A stretch of 64,000 nucleotides of DNA from Daphnia pulex. Lineage: Eukaryota; Arthropoda; Branchiopoda; Diplostraca; Daphniidae. Made by a program: the position numbers and the translations under genes. Below the pieces are notes generated by a model. It was not told the DNA's origin, did no database searches, and saw only the letters and a program-made list of their open reading frames with translations. The DNA is taken from assembly GCF_021134715.1 (NCBI RefSeq), contig NC_060021.1, forward strand, positions 1,116,001-1,180,000, given 5' to 3'. Below are positions 61,651 through 64,000 of the stretch, piece by piece (position 1 is the first letter of the stretch; every line of letters begins with the position of its first letter).

Positions 61651-61735
61651 CAGTCACGTTTGTTAATTTCTTGAGCAGGCAAATTGCTCTATGTGTTTTT
61701 ATATTAAATTGACGGAAGGTATACTAAAAAGCACA
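61651..61735 (+). mobile_element. Degenerate half copy of the fold-back MITE
   Basis: CAGTCACG, TTTCTTGAGCAGGCAAATTG, CTCTATGTGTTTTTATATTA and AATTGACGGAAGGTATACTA match the left arm of the element at 61272 with about a quarter of sites changed. The match starts at the CAGTCA end and stops without an opposite arm. It is an older, truncated insertion about 100 bp from the intact one. Confidence 0.7.
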
Positions 61736-62650
61736 AATGGAAAACCAAAATTTTGGTTTAAACTTCAGTTTTTTCCAACCCTTTATTTAACAGTGTTTTG
61801 TAAAACCCCAAAAGCGCAAACAGTATTTTATTAGCATTGATATTCTTACCTTTATTCAAGACCGAAGCCATCAGAATACTGTTAACTAATAATAATGTGA
61901 GTTGTAGCCCAATTCGATTCGATTCATGTACAGATTGCGTCATTGCACAGGTGTGGGGTGGAGTCAAAAGATCAGCTGGTTATAGTTCTTTATTATAACG
62001 TGTTGCTATGTAATTGGCTCAACAAATTTAATACCGTTTCTATTGGGAAAAGTAATAGCATGGGCTATGTGGGGGACATGCTGTATCAGAGAAATAGAAA
62101 TAGTTTGCATTGCAATTTTTCAAGCGTGAATGATGATATCATGATTTCCACAGAATATCCAATGTGACCCTTTCCAGAAGTGGCAACTCAAATAACAGAG
62201 CAGATCACCTTTCTAAATATAATCTTGGTTTCTTTTTCAGATCACGTCGTAAAAACAACAGAATTATTGGCATTTTACTTCTTCTAAACATATTATTATA
62301 TTGCTGCGCTTTACAAAAATTAAAAGTCACGTCAAAAAAATTTGCTGTTATACGCGTTCTGTTTATGCTTCTCGAATTTCTGGCAGAAATCATTATGCGT
62401 GATATTTTTGAAAAATAATTTTTTGGTCGAATAATCAACCTAGTCATAGTTGACTTGACAGCAGGCATTTAACAGCTTTTTAACTAATTATTCATTTTTC
62501 TCAATTTAATGAAAAAATATTTTCGTTATTGTCAATATATACGAGTGGAATGAATTGATTGCGAAAAAAATTTAAATTGAAGCGCTTCAAAAATGACCAT
62601 CCTTTTTTATTCCGTTTATATAAATTCAATCAAGAAAAAAAGAATAGAAA
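61736..62650. other. Non-coding, no gene supported
   Basis: AT-rich. A minus-strand frame ending near 61850 with a good GTAAGAA donor and a hydrophobic N-terminus has no partner exon. I see nothing else. Confidence 0.4.
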
Positions 62651-62866
62651 AGACTTTACGTAATTGTACAGGCCATTGAAAAAGTATTTCGACCTTATTC
62701 GTGTGGCAGTCAATTTAAAATCAGTTGTAGAAAACCCACCCGAAAAAAAGAATAACAAGACGCTGATCGATACGGCGACGGCGGCGGCGATGACGGCAGC
62801 CAGGTGGATCGAAGCTGAGATAAAAGAGCGTAGGCGTCTGAGATAGACTTGAACCCCTGACCCCAT
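62651..62866 (-). CDS. Possible first exon of a type II membrane protein
   Basis: From ATG 62866 the minus strand encodes a basic N-terminus (MGSGVQVYLRRLRSF), a strong membrane helix (LAAVIAAAVAVSISVLLFFF) and a luminal-type stretch ending FNGLYNY, followed by a good donor TAC|GTAAAG. The codons in the helix are GC-rich (GCC, GTC, ATC), unlike the surrounding AT-rich DNA, which favours real coding. This plan matches the anchor exon of a Golgi glycosyltransferase, and glycosyltransferase genes lie on both sides. I could not find an acceptor that joins it in frame to the next gene downstream on this strand, which has its own anchor. It could be an orphan exon of a decayed copy. Confidence 0.4.
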
Positions 62867-63097
62867 GCAGGATGTAAAAAAATCAAATAATGAACAACAA
62901 TTATTACCGGATAAAGCAAGTCTATATTTTGCTACATGACAAATGATTACTATATATTCTAGTGTAAGTTAAAATTAAGCGCCGAATTATTGTTGCTAAT
63001 ATATTAGGCCAATGTATGTCTACGATTTTTCATCGTTAGGCCTATTTCCAATTTAAGGGAATTAATCTTATCTTTTCATTGTCTTGTGTTTCACAGA

Positions 63098-64000
63098 CTA
63101 AGTGAAATGAAAGACAATGGGGGCAGAGAAGTCGAATATTTTTTCTATGGTTCCATCCGATTTAGTCCAGACGCACTGGGTCTTGTTCCGATAAAAATCG
63201 TCGACGGCCGAGTGGGTGGCGAATTGATTGTTGGTTGGCCACCCGACGAAGTCTCGTAAATGACACGACCAGGGAACGGTATTCACATCCCAATAATAGA
63301 TACTTGAGCAAAAAATAAAATAAATAATGTAGTTATATACAAGAAAATTGAATAGTCATTTTAGGGATTGATGTATATAAAATAAAAACCTGGGTTGGCC
63401 TATGGAATATCGCATCTTGACACCGGCTTTTTCCGGGCACAATCCTGTTAGGAAGATACTACTTTTAGGCATAGGTTCGAATGACGGGATCAAAGGAGTG
63501 GTCTGACTGGCAGCCAATAATGGGATAATTGCACTTCCGTGCATGAAATAGGGATTGGGATCGCCAACTGAGAAGTAATTGGGATAGTTCCTCCACGGAT
63601 ACTCTTCGAACGTCGTGTACATCCTGTTGGGGGTAAAGTCCGTCCAGTAGTCGTATATGTGGCCGTAGCCGAATACACTGTTGCTCGATTGATAGTTGGA
63701 GCGGACGAAATGAACAAGATTGTGCACGTTGACGTAGACGCCGTCGTCCACTTTGAAAACGAGGTCGACCTTGGCGCATTTCTGCCGAACCCAGTTGAGC
63801 ACGGCGATGCTTTTCAGCGTCGAATTGCGGTACGAATCTTCCATTTCGATTTGGACGATGTCCCCGTGTCTCTGACTCTCTTCTTCGATTCGCTTTTGAA
63901 TCGAATCGTCTTGAGTCATCTGACCGAGAAAGAAACCGAATCTGGCCATGCCCAGCAGATTTTTTTCCAGGACACTTTTGAGGTGAATCAGCCACGTTTC
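63098..64000 (-). CDS. Beta-1,3-galactosyltransferase family (GT31) protein, N-terminus beyond window
   Basis: Two exons are visible: 63390-64000 (open at the window edge) and 63098-63302. They join in frame across an 87-bp intron. The visible 5' end ETWLIHLKSVLEKNLLGMAR is followed by FGFFLG, EESQRHGDIVQIEMEDSYRN, LKSIAVLNWVRQKC, FKVDDGVYVNVHNLV and YCFxHG-like NPYFMHGSAIIP. These are the GT31 motifs, with VDD as the metal-binding DxD equivalent. After the join come HLRDFVGW, TQCVWTKSDG and the end SAPIVFHFT. The family puts galactose or N-acetylglucosamine in beta-1,3 linkage onto glycans in the Golgi. The missing N-terminus should hold the membrane anchor. Confidence 0.85.

Noticed and set aside
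61758-61967. Minus-strand frame with a hydrophobic start and a good GTAAGAA donor
   Set aside because: No acceptor downstream joins it in frame to the glycosyltransferase exon at 61192; kept only as a possible untranslated or chance exon.
62164-62418. Plus-strand frame with a membrane-like segment
   Set aside because: AT-driven hydrophobicity, with no partner exon or known family.

Overview
The window looks like chromosomal DNA from a crustacean of the Daphnia type. The basis is compact, intron-rich genes with many 50-100 bp GT-AG introns, AT-rich intergenic DNA, arthropod-type Rx and homeobrain homeobox genes, and flanking families I associate with Daphnia (a fibrinogen-like/C1q secreted chimera and large 2OG-Fe(II)-oxygenase-like proteins). 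The species cannot be fixed from the sequence alone. All exon models come from reading splice signals and phase by eye.

Left flank, 1-10 kb, all minus strand: the 3'-truncated end of a 2OG-Fe(II)-oxygenase-like gene (copy 1), a two-finger C2H2 zinc-finger gene in eight exons, a secreted carboxylesterase in eleven exons with a complete Ser-Glu-His triad, and a less certain small membrane-protein gene near 9.3-9.8 kb. From about 9.8 to 16.8 kb I see no convincing gene, only a 535-bp inverted-repeat transposon (MITE) at 14.5-15.0 kb.

Centre, 16.8-44.4 kb: two PRD-class homeobox genes, Rx (minus, 16778-21252) and homeobrain (plus, 41163-44430), point away from each other across about 20 kb with little coding sequence. 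These are two of the three genes of the ancient homeobrain-Rx-orthopedia cluster. I find no orthopedia homeodomain here. Both genes carry an octapeptide and a homeodomain split by an intron after residue 46, but neither ends in a normal OAR motif. The gap holds one small TATA-driven gene for a 101-residue secreted protein. It sits in a short repeat island (33.9-36.4 kb) with a three-copy dispersed repeat and an LTR followed by a tRNA primer-binding site.

Right flank, 49.4-64 kb: a secreted coiled-coil/fibrinogen-like/C1q protein and a leucine-rich-repeat protein (both plus). These are followed on the minus strand by a full-length second copy of the oxygenase-like gene (1,245 residues), an alpha-1,4-glycosyltransferase (A4GALT family), a nearly perfect fold-back MITE, and a beta-1,3-galactosyltransferase-family gene (GT31) cut by the window edge. 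The most notable points are the homeobox pair, the paralogous oxygenase genes that have lost iron ligands and lie about 55 kb apart on either side of it, and the fibrinogen-like/C1q chimera with a GC donor.
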